In this document: in pieces, positions 24,058 to 31,805 of the stretch
How the letters are laid out: each line of letters starts with the position of its first letter
Numbering within the stretch: position 1 is the stretch's first letter
From: Janthinobacterium agaricidamnosum
GTDB lineage: Bacteria; Pseudomonadota; Gammaproteobacteria; Burkholderiales; Burkholderiaceae_D
Direction: 5' to 3'
Length of the DNA: 64,000 nucleotides
NCBI RefSeq assembly: GCF_003667705.1
Contig: NZ_CP033019.1
Location: forward strand, 1,922,001 to 1,986,000
Position numbers and translations under genes: made by a program
Notes under the pieces: generated by a model
What the model was told of the DNA's origin: nothing
Databases searched by the model: none
The model's input: the letters and a program-made list of their open reading frames with translations, nothing else

Positions 24058-25229
24058 GCTTCTGCTTTACCCTGCGCAAACACCCAGCAAACCAAACTCA
24101 CCAGCAGCCCCGCCATCACGCCATACGCCAGGTTCAGCGCGCTGTCGAACAGTAGCGGCGCCACCAGGCCAGACACCAGCGCGAACAGCAGCATCTGGAT
24201 GAACGACTGCATCGACGACGCCAGGCCGCTGTTGTTGGGGAAGTGGTTCAGGGCCATCAAGGTCATCGGCGGCATGGCGATCGACAGGGCGAACGAGTAG
24301 AAGAACAGCGGCAGCACGGCCCATGGCACTTCGGCGGCAAACACATAGTTGTAGCCGATGTTGGCCAGCGCGGCGATCAGCATCAAGATGAAGCCGGCCC
24401 AGATCATCTGGCCCTGGCTGTAGCGATGGGCGATTTTCGCCGACAGGGCCGAACCGAACACCATGCCGCTGATCAGGGGAATGAACAGCCAGGCGAAGGC
24501 CGTTTCCGGCAAATGCAGGATGTTGATGATGAAGTAGGCGGCCGAACCGATGTACAGGGCGAAGCCGCCAAAGGCGGCGCCGATGGCCGTCGACAGCAGC
24601 AGGAACTGACGGTGGCACAGCACTTTCCAGTAATTGACGGCGATGCCGCCCAGGTGGAAGGCGTGGCGCTGCTCCTTCGGCAAGCTTTCCGGCAGCGCGC
24701 GCCAGACGACGACGAACATCAGCACGCCGAAGGCCGTCAGGAACCAGAAGATCCAGCGCCAGCCCAGGCTGACCTGCAGCCAGCCGCCCAGCACGGGCGC
24801 GATGGCCGGCGCCAGTGCGAACACCATCATGATGTGCGAGAGGATTTTCTGCGCGGCGGCGCCGGAATAGCGGTCTTGCACGATGGCGCGGCCGATCACG
24901 GAACCGGCGCCCGCCGAGAGCCCCTGCAGCACGCGCCAGGCCAGCAGCCAGCCCAGCGACGGCGCCAGCGCGGCGCCCACGGAAGCGATCACATACAGCA
25001 CCAGCGAGACGAGGATCACGGGACGGCGGCCGAACGAATCGGACAGGGTGCCGTAAAACAGCATCATGAAGGCGAACGTGAACAGGAAAAAGCTCAGGGT
25101 CTGCTGCACCAGCAGGGGGCTGGCATTGAAATCTTGCGTGATGGCGGGGAAAGACGGCAGATAGGTGTCAATTGCAAGCGGTCCGACCATCGCCAGGCCC
25201 GCCAAAATCCAGGTTAATAATTTAGTCAT
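24054..25229 (-). CDS. Bcr/CflA-family drug exporter (DHA1, 12 membrane segments)
   Basis: 391 residues, 12 membrane segments. The start WILAGLAMVGPLAIDTYLPSFP is typical of Bcr/CflA, with motif D2 in the first segment; motif A reads GTLSDSFGRRPVIL (about 60-73), and the central motif C is in ALAPAIAPVLGGWL. It exports drugs such as bicyclomycin or chloramphenicol, or sulfonamides and dipeptides, by proton antiport. Its stop codon is provided by a REP hairpin, and two further copies of its last 43 codons lie downstream with REP pairs. Upstream is the divergent epsC gene. Confidence 0.92.
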   Translation of the reverse strand: MTKLLTWILAGLAMVGPLAIDTYLPSFPAITQDFNASPLLVQQTLSFFLFTFAFMMLFYGTLSDSFGRRPVILVSLVLYVIASVGAALAPSLGWLLAWRVLQGLSAGAGSVIGRAIVQDRYSGAAAQKILSHIMMVFALAPAIAPVLGGWLQVSLGWRWIFWFLTAFGVLMFVVVWRALPESLPKEQRHAFHLGGIAVNYWKVLCHRQFLLLSTAIGAAFGGFALYIGSAAYFIINILHLPETAFAWLFIPLISGMVFGSALSAKIAHRYSQGQMIWAGFILMLIAALANIGYNYVFAAEVPWAVLPLFFYSFALSIAMPPMTLMALNHFPNNSGLASSMQSFIQMLLFALVSGLVAPLLFDSALNLAYGVMAGLLVSLVCWVFAQGKAEA

Positions 25230-25305
25230 GTTGAAGAGTGTTTTTGTTAGTCCGTCATTTTACGCTAGCGGCGGGAATCGGGTCCGGTGCTGCGGCGGCC
25301 TGCCA

Positions 25306-25330
25306 TCCATATGCGTTTTTCGTATATGGA
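25306..25330. promoter_or_regulatory. Inverted repeat in the exporter-epsC divergent region
   Basis: TCCATATGCG (25306-25315), TTTTT, then CGTATATGGA (25321-25330): an inverted repeat with one mismatch, in the 189-bp gap between two divergent genes. It has the size of a dimer-binding operator; which gene it serves is unknown. Confidence 0.4.
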
Positions 25331-25418
25331 ACCTTGAAATTCTTCGTTTGCACCGCTTGCCGTCACCGTTAAGCTGGGGCGACCCGGCTTGTTGGCCATT
25401 TTCTGGAAGTGATACGCC

Positions 25419-26357
25419 ATGCACAGTATTTATCCGGCGGCGCCCGCCGACGACACGGCCCAGTGGAACCTGGGACCCGTGATCCAGGCCCTGCGCAGCT
25501 CGCGCGAAGACAAGCACAAGATCCGCCATAACGGCAGGGTGCGTGAACTGCCGTCGCGCGAAGCGCTCACCACCATCGTCAACGGCCTGTCGGCGGCCCT
25601 GTTCCCCACGCATTACGGGCGTCCGAATCTGACCGATGAAAGCATCGACTATTTTGTCGGCGACACGCTGAACACCACCCTGAACCGGCTCAGCGAGCAG
25701 GTGCGGCGCGGCTTGCTATTTTCCATACCCGCTGGCGATGAACAGAACGGCGCCAGCGACGACGCGGCGCTGGCGCAGCAGGCGCGCGACATCACGCGCG
25801 CGTTTGCCGCCAGCCTGCCCGACATCCGCGCCCTGCTGGTGTCGGACGTGCAGGCCGCCTATGCGGGCGACCCGGCCGCCACCTCGGTGGCCGAGATCAT
25901 GCTGTGCTATCCGGGCACCATCGCCATCTTGTACCACCGCCTGGCCCACCAGCTGCACGCGCTCGGTGCGCCGTTCCTGGCACGCCTGATCGCCGACATC
26001 GCGCACACCCTGACGGGCATCGACATCCACCCGGGCGCGCACATCGGCGCATCGTTCTTCATCGACCATGGCACGGGCGTGGTGATCGGCGAGACGGCCA
26101 TCATCGGCCAGCGCGTGCGCCTGTACCAGGCCGTCACCCTGGGCGCCAAGCGCTTTCCCGCCGATGCTTCCGGCGCTCTGATCAAGGGAACGCCGCGCCA
26201 TCCCATCGTCGAGGACGACGTGGTCATCTACGCGGGCGCGACCGTGCTGGGGCGCATCACCATCGGCGCGGGATCGACTATCGGGGGGAATGTGTGGCTG
26301 ACGCAGAGCGTGCCAGCGAACAGCAATGTATCGCAGGCGCAGATGCGCAACGATTGA
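25419..26357 (+). CDS. epsC: Serine O-acetyltransferase (EpsC/CysE type)
   Basis: 312 residues. An N-terminal helical domain (about 1-180) precedes a left-handed beta helix of hexapeptide repeats: IDIHPGAHIGASFFIDHGTGVVIGETAIIG and VRLYQAVTLGAKRFP carry the acetyl-CoA and serine site residues (His-Pro-Gly and the DHGTGVVIGET block), closing with VVIYAGATVLGRITIGAGSTIGG. It makes O-acetylserine for cysteine synthesis. The helical part is longer than in E. coli CysE, as in the EpsC form. It stands next to the sulfur-acquisition block, but is not in its operon. A strong hairpin follows at 26396. Confidence 0.9.
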   Translation: MHSIYPAAPADDTAQWNLGPVIQALRSSREDKHKIRHNGRVRELPSREALTTIVNGLSAALFPTHYGRPNLTDESIDYFVGDTLNTTLNRLSEQVRRGLLFSIPAGDEQNGASDDAALAQQARDITRAFAASLPDIRALLVSDVQAAYAGDPAATSVAEIMLCYPGTIAILYHRLAHQLHALGAPFLARLIADIAHTLTGIDIHPGAHIGASFFIDHGTGVVIGETAIIGQRVRLYQAVTLGAKRFPADASGALIKGTPRHPIVEDDVVIYAGATVLGRITIGAGSTIGGNVWLTQSVPANSNVSQAQMRND

Positions 26358-26395
26358 GAAGAATGAAAGGAAAAACGAACCCCAGCGCAGAAACT

Positions 26396-26422
26396 GGGGT
26401 CGTACCCTCAGGGTACGACCCC
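26396..26422. repeat. Perfect 12-bp stem-loop of the AACTGGGGTC family
   Basis: GGGGTCGTACCC, TCA, GGGTACGACCCC: a 12-bp perfect stem with three-base loop, placed between convergent epsC and the META lipoprotein gene. It may end transcripts from both sides although a T run is lacking. A second member with another stem sequence but the same flanks and geometry lies at 30253-30279. Confidence 0.75.
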
Positions 26423-26439
26423 GGTATTTGCGGTTGGGT

Positions 26440-26919
26440 TTACTTCACCGCCAGCGCTTCATAGCGGGCCACGGGCACGCCATCCTTCAGCAGCAGCAAT
26501 TCCTGGTCCGCGTAGCGGTAGCCATTGACTTCGCCCAGGGTGGTCAGGAGCTCGCGTTCGAGGTCCATGTCCTGCGGCTGGCACATCATCATGGTGCCGG
26601 CCAGCTGCCCAAAGTTCAAGGTGCTGACGCCATCGCTGGTGTAGCCGCCCATCATCTGGTTGCAGCCGCTGTGGCCACTGGCGCGGCCTTCGGCCAGAAG
26701 CAGGGTCACTTCGCGCTGCTCGGGCGCCTTGCGCACGACTTTCTTGCCCTTCAGTTCCTTCAGCTTCCACTGCGTGCCCGCCAGCTTCGGCGCCGGCTGG
26801 GCGGGCGAGGTGGCGCCGGGCGCGGCAGCGGCTGCGTCGCTGCGCACGGGCGTTTGCGCGCAGCCGGCCGTGATGGCGACCATGGCGGCGAGGGGAATCA
26901 GTCTGGCAATCTTGAACAT
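26440..26919 (-). CDS. META-domain (HslJ-like) lipoprotein
   Basis: 159 residues. Signal peptide with lipobox ITAGC (Cys20), an Ala/Pro linker to about residue 46, then a META domain: AGTQWKLKELKG at the start, the hallmark GHSGCNQMMGGYT in the middle, FGQLAGTMMMC and a final LLLLKDGVPVARYEAL. META proteins such as HslJ are envelope proteins linked to heat and novobiocin resistance; the biochemical role is unknown. A clear paralogue is at 36998-37465, on the other side of the sulfur block. Confidence 0.88.
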   Translation of the reverse strand: MFKIARLIPLAAMVAITAGCAQTPVRSDAAAAAPGATSPAQPAPKLAGTQWKLKELKGKKVVRKAPEQREVTLLLAEGRASGHSGCNQMMGGYTSDGVSTLNFGQLAGTMMMCQPQDMDLERELLTTLGEVNGYRYADQELLLLKDGVPVARYEALAVK

Positions 26920-26992
26920 GGCATTTCCTTCTTCAAATGAATGACGTCAGATTAGCAGATACGCGCCGCGCCGGCGTGCACGGTTGACAAGC

Positions 26993-27889
26993 CTATCGCT
27001 CCTGCTCCAGCCGCGCCTCGAGCAAGATGCGCGCCACCGCCACGTAGGCGCGACAGGCCTGCGGGTCGACGAAGGCCTCGCTGCCGGCCGTGGCACTCGC
27101 TTCCAGGCGTTCCCACAGCTGCGACGCTTCCGGGTGGGCCGAGATCAGCACGTCGCAAGGCAGCTTTTCCAGGGTCTCGAAGCTGTGGCGCAGGTCCGTC
27201 ACCGCGTTCGGATACTCGCTGCTGGCGCTGAACTTGAAGCCGGGGCGCGAGACGGCGTTGAGGCTGTCCGCGTAGACCATGTTCAGGCAGCGGGGGCCGT
27301 CGCACGATTGCCACGTCCAGCTCAGGCCCCCGGGCGTGTGGCCCGGCGTGGCGTGCGCCGTCAGTTGAATCGGGCCGACATTGAACTGGCCGCCGTCGCG
27401 CGCCAGACGCATGTCCTTGACGGGCGGGTACTTGGGCAGCGCGTGGTACTGCGGGTCGTCCGGTCCCACTTCGCCCGACGCCAGGTCCAGCGCGGCCGAC
27501 GGGCTGGCGGCCACCAGCGCATTGCTGCGCCGCTGCAGCTCGGCCAGGCCGCCCGCGTGGTCGATATGGCCGTGCGAATTGAGGATCAGCTTGACGTCCT
27601 CGATGCGAAAACCCAGCGCGCCGATATTGGCGATGATCTTCGGCGCCGATTCCGGCAAGCCGCCGTCGATCAGCACATGGCCCTGCGGCGACGTGATGAG
27701 CACGGAACTGAGGCCTTTCACGCCCACATAATAAGTATTGCCGAAGATGCGGAACGGCGTCTGGTCGGCATTCCAGGCGGCGCAGACTTCGCAGCCAGGC
27801 GTCGGCGGCGTGGCTGGCGCCTGCGCATGGGCGGCGGAGCTGGTCAGCAGCAGGGCCAGAACCAGCGCGCGTGGTGGTGTGAGGGGCAT
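26993..27889 (-). CDS. Subclass B3 metallo-beta-lactamase (THIN-B/L1-like)
   Basis: 298 residues. A signal peptide ends AHA at about residue 22, so the enzyme is periplasmic. The complete B3 zinc set is present: H106, H108 (SHGHIDHAGG), D110, H111, H184 (TPGHTPGG) and H252 (ISAHPEAS). The N-terminal phrase CAAWN...PFRIFGNTYYVG and the central ILITSPQGHVLIDGGLPESA-like region are typical of B3 carbapenemases; the overall run resembles, from memory, THIN-B of Janthinobacterium lividum. Such enzymes hydrolyse most beta-lactams including carbapenems. The start has AAGGA seven bases upstream. Monocistronic, no mobile element nearby, so probably a resident chromosomal gene. Activity is predicted, not shown. 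Confidence 0.9.
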   Translation of the reverse strand: MPLTPPRALVLALLLTSSAAHAQAPATPPTPGCEVCAAWNADQTPFRIFGNTYYVGVKGLSSVLITSPQGHVLIDGGLPESAPKIIANIGALGFRIEDVKLILNSHGHIDHAGGLAELQRRSNALVAASPSAALDLASGEVGPDDPQYHALPKYPPVKDMRLARDGGQFNVGPIQLTAHATPGHTPGGLSWTWQSCDGPRCLNMVYADSLNAVSRPGFKFSASSEYPNAVTDLRHSFETLEKLPCDVLISAHPEASQLWERLEASATAGSEAFVDPQACRAYVAVARILLEARLEQER

Positions 27890-27995
27890 TGTGATCCTTA
27901 TCCGTGTTGCCAGTGTGACATATGCTGACACGGAGCGGGGCGCGATGCAAACGCTGGCAGCGATGCCGGTCAGGGTAGCTGCGGATAGCGTGCCC

Positions 27996-29396
27996 TCAGG
28001 CGGCGGCCAGCGTGGCGCAGGGCGGGACCGAAGGCGCGATGCTGACCTGGCGGCCCGCGTGACTGGCGGGCAGGCGCGGGCCCTGGCCGAAGACCTTGTG
28101 GCGCAGGCTGCCTTGCTCGTAGCGGGTGCGGTAGCGGCCGCGCCGCTGCAGTTCCGGCACGATGTGTTCCACCACGTCGGCCATGCTGTCATGGGCCACG
28201 GCGAAGGCGAGATTGAAGCCGTCGATGCCCGTCTCGTCCAGCCAGCTTTCCAGCTGGTCGGCCACCTGGCGCGCGTCGCCCACGAGCACGGGGCCCCGCC
28301 CGCCGAGGCCGATGTATTCGGCCGCCTCGCGCACCGTCCACGTGCGATCCGGGTCGGCCTGGCTGAACGAGGCCAGCGCCGAGCGGCCGGCCGGGGAATC
28401 GATGTAGTCGATGGTGGCGTCGAGCGGATAGCGGCTGAAATCGACGCCCGTCCAGCCGGACAGCAGCACCAGCGCCGCCTCGATGTTCACGTGGCGCAGG
28501 TAGTCGGCGTGCTTGGCGCGCGCTTCCTCTTCCGTGGCGCCCGTGATGACCAGCGCCTGCGCGTAGATCAGCAGCGCGTCGCCATCGCGCCCGCTTTGCC
28601 GCACGGCGGCGCGCAAGTCGTCGGCGTAGCGTTTCACCACCGTCTTGCTGGGGCCACTGACGAAGGTCGCCTCCGCATGGCGCGCCGCGAAGCGCGTGCC
28701 GCGCGGCGAGGTGCCCGCCTGGTACAGCAGCGGCGTGCGCTGCGGCGACGGCTCGCACAAATGGATGCCGGGCACCTGGTAGTGGCGCCCGGCATGGTTG
28801 ATCGGATGGACCTTGGCCGGATCGGCGTAGATGCCGCGCGCCTTGTCGTTGACGACGGCGTCGTCGTCCCAGCTCTTTTCCCACAGCTTGTAGACCACTT
28901 CCAGATATTCGTCGGCCAGGTCGTAGCGCTCGTCGTGGCCCAGCTGCTGGTTCAAGCCCAGGTTGCGCGCCGCGCTGTCGAGGTAGCCGGTGACGATATT
29001 CCAGCCGATGCGCCCGCCGGTCAGGTGGTCGAGGGTGGAAATGCGCCGCGCGAACGTGTACGGATGTTCATAGGTGAGGGCGCAGGTGACGCCGAAACCC
29101 AGGTGCGTGGTGGCTTGCGCCATGATGGGCACGAGGGCCAGCGGGTCGTTCAGCGGCACCTGCACGCCGTGTTCCAGCGCCGCATCGAGGCTGCCCCGGT
29201 ACACGTCGTACACGCCCAGCACGTCGGCGAGAAAAACCGCGTCGAACAGGCCCGCTTCCAGCAGCCGCGCCAGTTCCGTCCAGTGTGCAGGATCGGTATA
29301 GCGGTGGCTGCGGTCGCGCGCGTGCGCCCACAGCCCCGGCGACTGGTGGCCGACGGTATTCATCTGGAAGGCGTTGAAGCGTATCGTCTTGGCCAT
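27996..29396 (-). CDS. LLM-class flavin-dependent monooxygenase (NtaA/SnaA/DszA family)
   Basis: 466 residues of the bacterial-luciferase-like TIM barrel, NtaA/SnaA/DszA group. Recognisable blocks: an N-terminal MNTVGHQSPGLWAH, GRIGWNIVTGYLDSAARN in the middle, YQAGTSPRGTRFAARHAEATFV, and the terminal region VEHIVPELQRRGRYRT. These enzymes use reduced FMN and oxygen to open C-S or C-N bonds, e.g. dibenzothiophene sulfone (DszA), nitrilotriacetate or FMN-dependent sulfone cleavage. It is 3 bp downstream of a MetQ-like gene and near a DszC/SfnB-like gene and ssuE, implying a sulfur-scavenging role with flavin from SsuE. The exact substrate is open. Confidence 0.88.
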   Translation of the reverse strand: MAKTIRFNAFQMNTVGHQSPGLWAHARDRSHRYTDPAHWTELARLLEAGLFDAVFLADVLGVYDVYRGSLDAALEHGVQVPLNDPLALVPIMAQATTHLGFGVTCALTYEHPYTFARRISTLDHLTGGRIGWNIVTGYLDSAARNLGLNQQLGHDERYDLADEYLEVVYKLWEKSWDDDAVVNDKARGIYADPAKVHPINHAGRHYQVPGIHLCEPSPQRTPLLYQAGTSPRGTRFAARHAEATFVSGPSKTVVKRYADDLRAAVRQSGRDGDALLIYAQALVITGATEEEARAKHADYLRHVNIEAALVLLSGWTGVDFSRYPLDATIDYIDSPAGRSALASFSQADPDRTWTVREAAEYIGLGGRGPVLVGDARQVADQLESWLDETGIDGFNLAFAVAHDSMADVVEHIVPELQRRGRYRTRYEQGSLRHKVFGQGPRLPASHAGRQVSIAPSVPPCATLAAA

Positions 29397-29399
29397 GGC

Positions 29400-30227
29400 T
29401 TATTTGGCCGCCGTCTGCAAGGCTTGCTGGTAGTCTGGTTTCGAGTAGCCGGCAAAGTGTTTATTCGTGATGTCGAGGAATTCGCGCGAGCGGTAGGCGG
29501 CCGCCAGGTCCTTGGCGAACTGCTTGTCCTTGTCAGCCGTGCGGATGGCCACCAGGTTGATGTAGTTGGGCGAGATCTTCTCGGCCACCAGCGCCTCCGT
29601 CAATTTCAGCCCCGAGGCCAGCGCGTAATTGCCGTTGATGAAGGAGTAGTCGGTGTCGCCCAGCGAGCGTGGCAGCTGCGCCGCTTCCAGCGGCAGCAGC
29701 CTGATTTTCTTCGTGTTGACGGCGATATCTTTTTCCGACGCGCGCACGGGGTCGAAGCTGGCGCGCAGCTTGATCCATCCCAGCTGGTCGAGCAGCACCA
29801 GCGCGCGCGCCTGGTTGGTCGGATCGTTCGGCAAGCCCACCGTCGTGCCTTCCTTCACGTCGTCCAGCGTCTTGTGCTTCTTGCTGTAGATGGCGATCGG
29901 CGCCGTGGGGATCGTGATCAGGTCCGTCAGGGCCAGCTTGTGCTCGAGCGCGAATTTTTTCAGGTAGACGATGTGCTGGAACACGTTGGCGTCGAGTGAA
30001 CCTTCCGCCAGCGCGAAGTTTGGCTGGATGTAGTCGTTGAACTCGACCAGCTTGACCTTGTAGCCCTGTTTTTCCAGGATAGGCTTGATGCCCAGCTTGA
30101 TCTGGTCCGCATACGGCCCGGCGCTGGTGCCGATGGTGATGTCTTTCGGGTCCTTGGCGTGGGCGAAGCTGGCCGTCAAGGCCAGGGTCAGGGCGGTGAG
30201 GACGATGCTGCGGCGGGCGATGGTCAT
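29400..30227 (-). CDS. MetQ/NlpA-family ABC substrate-binding protein
   Basis: 275 residues. A classical signal peptide ends at AHA (about residue 24) with no lipobox cysteine, so the protein should be free in the periplasm, unlike most MetQ lipoproteins. The body is typical: ITIGTSAGPYADQIK, DYIQPNFALAEGSLDANVFQH, PTAPIAIYSKKHKTLDDVKEG and IPNDPTNQARAL-like (here VGLPNDPTNQARALVLL). It binds methionine or another organosulfur compound. No MetN or MetI gene follows, so it must use a distant transporter. It is three bases before the LLM monooxygenase gene and probably co-transcribed. Confidence 0.9.
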   Translation of the reverse strand: MTIARRSIVLTALTLALTASFAHAKDPKDITIGTSAGPYADQIKLGIKPILEKQGYKVKLVEFNDYIQPNFALAEGSLDANVFQHIVYLKKFALEHKLALTDLITIPTAPIAIYSKKHKTLDDVKEGTTVGLPNDPTNQARALVLLDQLGWIKLRASFDPVRASEKDIAVNTKKIRLLPLEAAQLPRSLGDTDYSFINGNYALASGLKLTEALVAEKISPNYINLVAIRTADKDKQFAKDLAAAYRSREFLDITNKHFAGYSKPDYQQALQTAAK

Positions 30228-30252
30228 GTTAACTCCTGCTTAGTGAAGAACT

Positions 30253-30279
30253 GGGGTCAGACCCGCCGGGTCTGACCCC
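30253..30279. repeat. Second stem-loop of the AACTGGGGTC family
   Basis: GGGGTCAGACCC, GCC, GGGTCTGACCCC forms a perfect 12-bp stem with a three-base loop in the gap between the DszC-like gene and the MetQ-like gene. Geometry and the flank AACTGGGGTC match the hairpin at 26396-26422, while the inner stem bases differ in a compensating way. Confidence 0.75.
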
Positions 30280-30335
30280 GGAAGTCCGTTAAATTGCCTG
30301 CGGCGCAAATGTATCGATTCGCCCAGGCCGTGGTT

Positions 30336-31550
30336 TTACGAATACGCCGTCGGCTCGGGTACCGTGCCGGTCAAGGCAAAGCGTCCCAGGTCGCGCAGCT
30401 TGTAGTCGATGGGGTCGTGCAGGGTATGCACGCGCACGTTGCGCCAGTAACGGTCGAAGCCGTACTGAGCCGAGGTGGAGCGGGCGCCCGTCAGTTCGAA
30501 CATCTGGCTGCTGATCTCCAGTCCCGCCTTGTGCGCCAGGCACTTCGCCTCGGCCACGGCCACGGCCAGCAAGCCCCGTTCGCGCGCCGTCACCAGCGCG
30601 CCCTTGCGGAAGACCTTTTCCAGTTCCTGCGCCGCCGCGTCGGCCAGCACTTGCGCGGGGCGCAGCAAGAGCCACAGCTGGCCGTAGCGGTGCTGGACCA
30701 AAGGGTCATCCGTCGCTTGCGCCACGCCCGAGGCAAACCAGGCTTTCGCCTGCTCGCCCGTGTAGCGGCGCGCCGCCTCGAACGCGCCTTCGGCGATGCC
30801 CAGGTATAAATTCGCCATGATCAGCTGCGCGATCTGCGAGCGCACGGTGGCTTGCGGCGTGGCGGCCTGCGCGGGTGCCTGCAGCACCAGTTCGCGCGGC
30901 AGGGCGACTCCTTCAAAGCGGACATTGCCGCTGTCCGTCTGGCGCTGGCCGAAGGCGTCCCAGTCCGCCTGCACGGTCACGCCATCCTGGCGCGTGGGCA
31001 GGGCGGCGATCAGCGCCGTCTGCGTGGGCGCGTGCCAGGCGGAGACGGTCAGCCAGTCGGAGCCGACGGAACCGGAAGAAAAGCTCTTGATGCCATCGAG
31101 GACGTAGCCGTCACCGCTGTCGCTGGCCGCGACCCGCTTGTCGAGGGGATTCAAGGCATTACCCCAGAACAGGCGCTCGTCGACGGTCAAGGTGAGCAGG
31201 CGGCGCTGCTGCTGCGCGCTGCCGTACAGCTGCAGGCCCGCCAGTTGCAGATGGTGGAAGCCGAAGACATGCGCCAGCGCGCTGTCGGCCCGCGCCAGGA
31301 TGCGGATCACCTGGTACACGAGGGGCCACGACGCGCCCTGGCCGCCGAATTCCACGGGAATCGACAGGGTCAGCAAGCCTGACTCGCGCAGCCATTCGCG
31401 TTCCTGCGCCGCATGGCCGCCGGCCTGGTCGCGGGCATTGGCCGTTTCGGCCAGGCGCGCGGCCAGCAACGTGGCGATGCTGATGGCGTCCTGCAGGGGT
31501 TCCGGCACAGGCGGCTGAGGACGGGCGGCATGGAGTAAAGCGCTAGACAT
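30336..31550 (-). CDS. Acyl-CoA dehydrogenase-like flavoprotein (SfnB/DszC type)
   Basis: 404 residues, acyl-CoA dehydrogenase fold. N-terminal helices to about 120 (LLTLSIPVEFGGQGASWPLV), middle beta domain with FFGNAL-like region (LFWGNALNPLDKRV) and SSGSVGSDWLTVSAW, then the C-terminal helical bundle ending FDRYWRNVRVHTLHDPIDYKLRDLG. The closing HDP.DYK is typical of the SfnB/DszC/FMNH2-dependent monooxygenase branch rather than true acyl-CoA dehydrogenases. It should oxidise sulfur compounds such as sulfones or sulfides using reduced flavin. It is the first gene of the minus-strand sulfur group and is divergent from ssuE. Start codon uncertain: ATG at 31559 is equally open. Confidence 0.85.
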   Translation of the reverse strand: MSSALLHAARPQPPVPEPLQDAISIATLLAARLAETANARDQAGGHAAQEREWLRESGLLTLSIPVEFGGQGASWPLVYQVIRILARADSALAHVFGFHHLQLAGLQLYGSAQQQRRLLTLTVDERLFWGNALNPLDKRVAASDSGDGYVLDGIKSFSSGSVGSDWLTVSAWHAPTQTALIAALPTRQDGVTVQADWDAFGQRQTDSGNVRFEGVALPRELVLQAPAQAATPQATVRSQIAQLIMANLYLGIAEGAFEAARRYTGEQAKAWFASGVAQATDDPLVQHRYGQLWLLLRPAQVLADAAAQELEKVFRKGALVTARERGLLAVAVAEAKCLAHKAGLEISSQMFELTGARSTSAQYGFDRYWRNVRVHTLHDPIDYKLRDLGRFALTGTVPEPTAYS

Positions 31551-31805
31551 GGGGGACATTCCAGAAAGACGATGAGGCCGATATTGCACCGCCGGGCGCG
31601 CGCCGTACACGAAGAAAACCGCGCATGGATATGCGAAAAAAGCCATGCGGGGAGGAGCGTCTTCGCTTGCGGGGCGTCAGGCCCGGATAGACAAAAAACG
31701 CATATCGAAGCGCGAAAGCATTCGTTTTATCGGGCCGCTGATGGCGATAGGCTGCAAGCATCCAAGTAGCCAAATCAAACCATCACGTACAGGGACGGGC
31801 ACCAC
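31551..31805. promoter_or_regulatory. Divergent control region of the sulfur block
   Basis: 255 bp separate the DszC-like gene and ssuE. It holds both promoters; stretches such as CGCATATCGAAGCGCGAAAGC and ATTCGTTTTAT near 31700-31730 are AT-richer and could carry activator (CysB/Cbl-type) sites, but I can define no exact box. Confidence 0.4.

Larger units (their letters stand above)
23601..24074. repeat. 237-bp tandem unit (two copies): exporter gene end plus REP pair
   Basis: The unit begins CGCAAACACCC at 23601, recurs at 23838, and the gene's own 3' end starts the same way at 24075; the spacing is 237 bp both times. Each unit has about 114 bp of gene end followed by about 123 bp with two REP hairpins. 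Between the two copies I see no difference in the stretch from CGCAAAC to the final CCTACG. Confidence 0.88.

Noticed and set aside
23601..24074. 237-bp repeat considered as an integron or CRISPR-like cassette array
   Set aside because: The repeat contains a piece of the neighbouring gene plus REP hairpins; no integrase, attC site or spacer diversity.
27738..29999. Open frame of about 750 codons on the plus strand over the LLM and MetQ genes
   Set aside because: Antisense to two clear genes; its composition (Arg/Gly/Val-rich, no motif) is that of a GC-driven shadow.
30228..30335. Hairpin before the MetQ-like gene considered as a SAM riboswitch
   Set aside because: A single perfect 12-bp stem belonging to a repeat family; none of the multi-helix core of known SAM riboswitches is visible.
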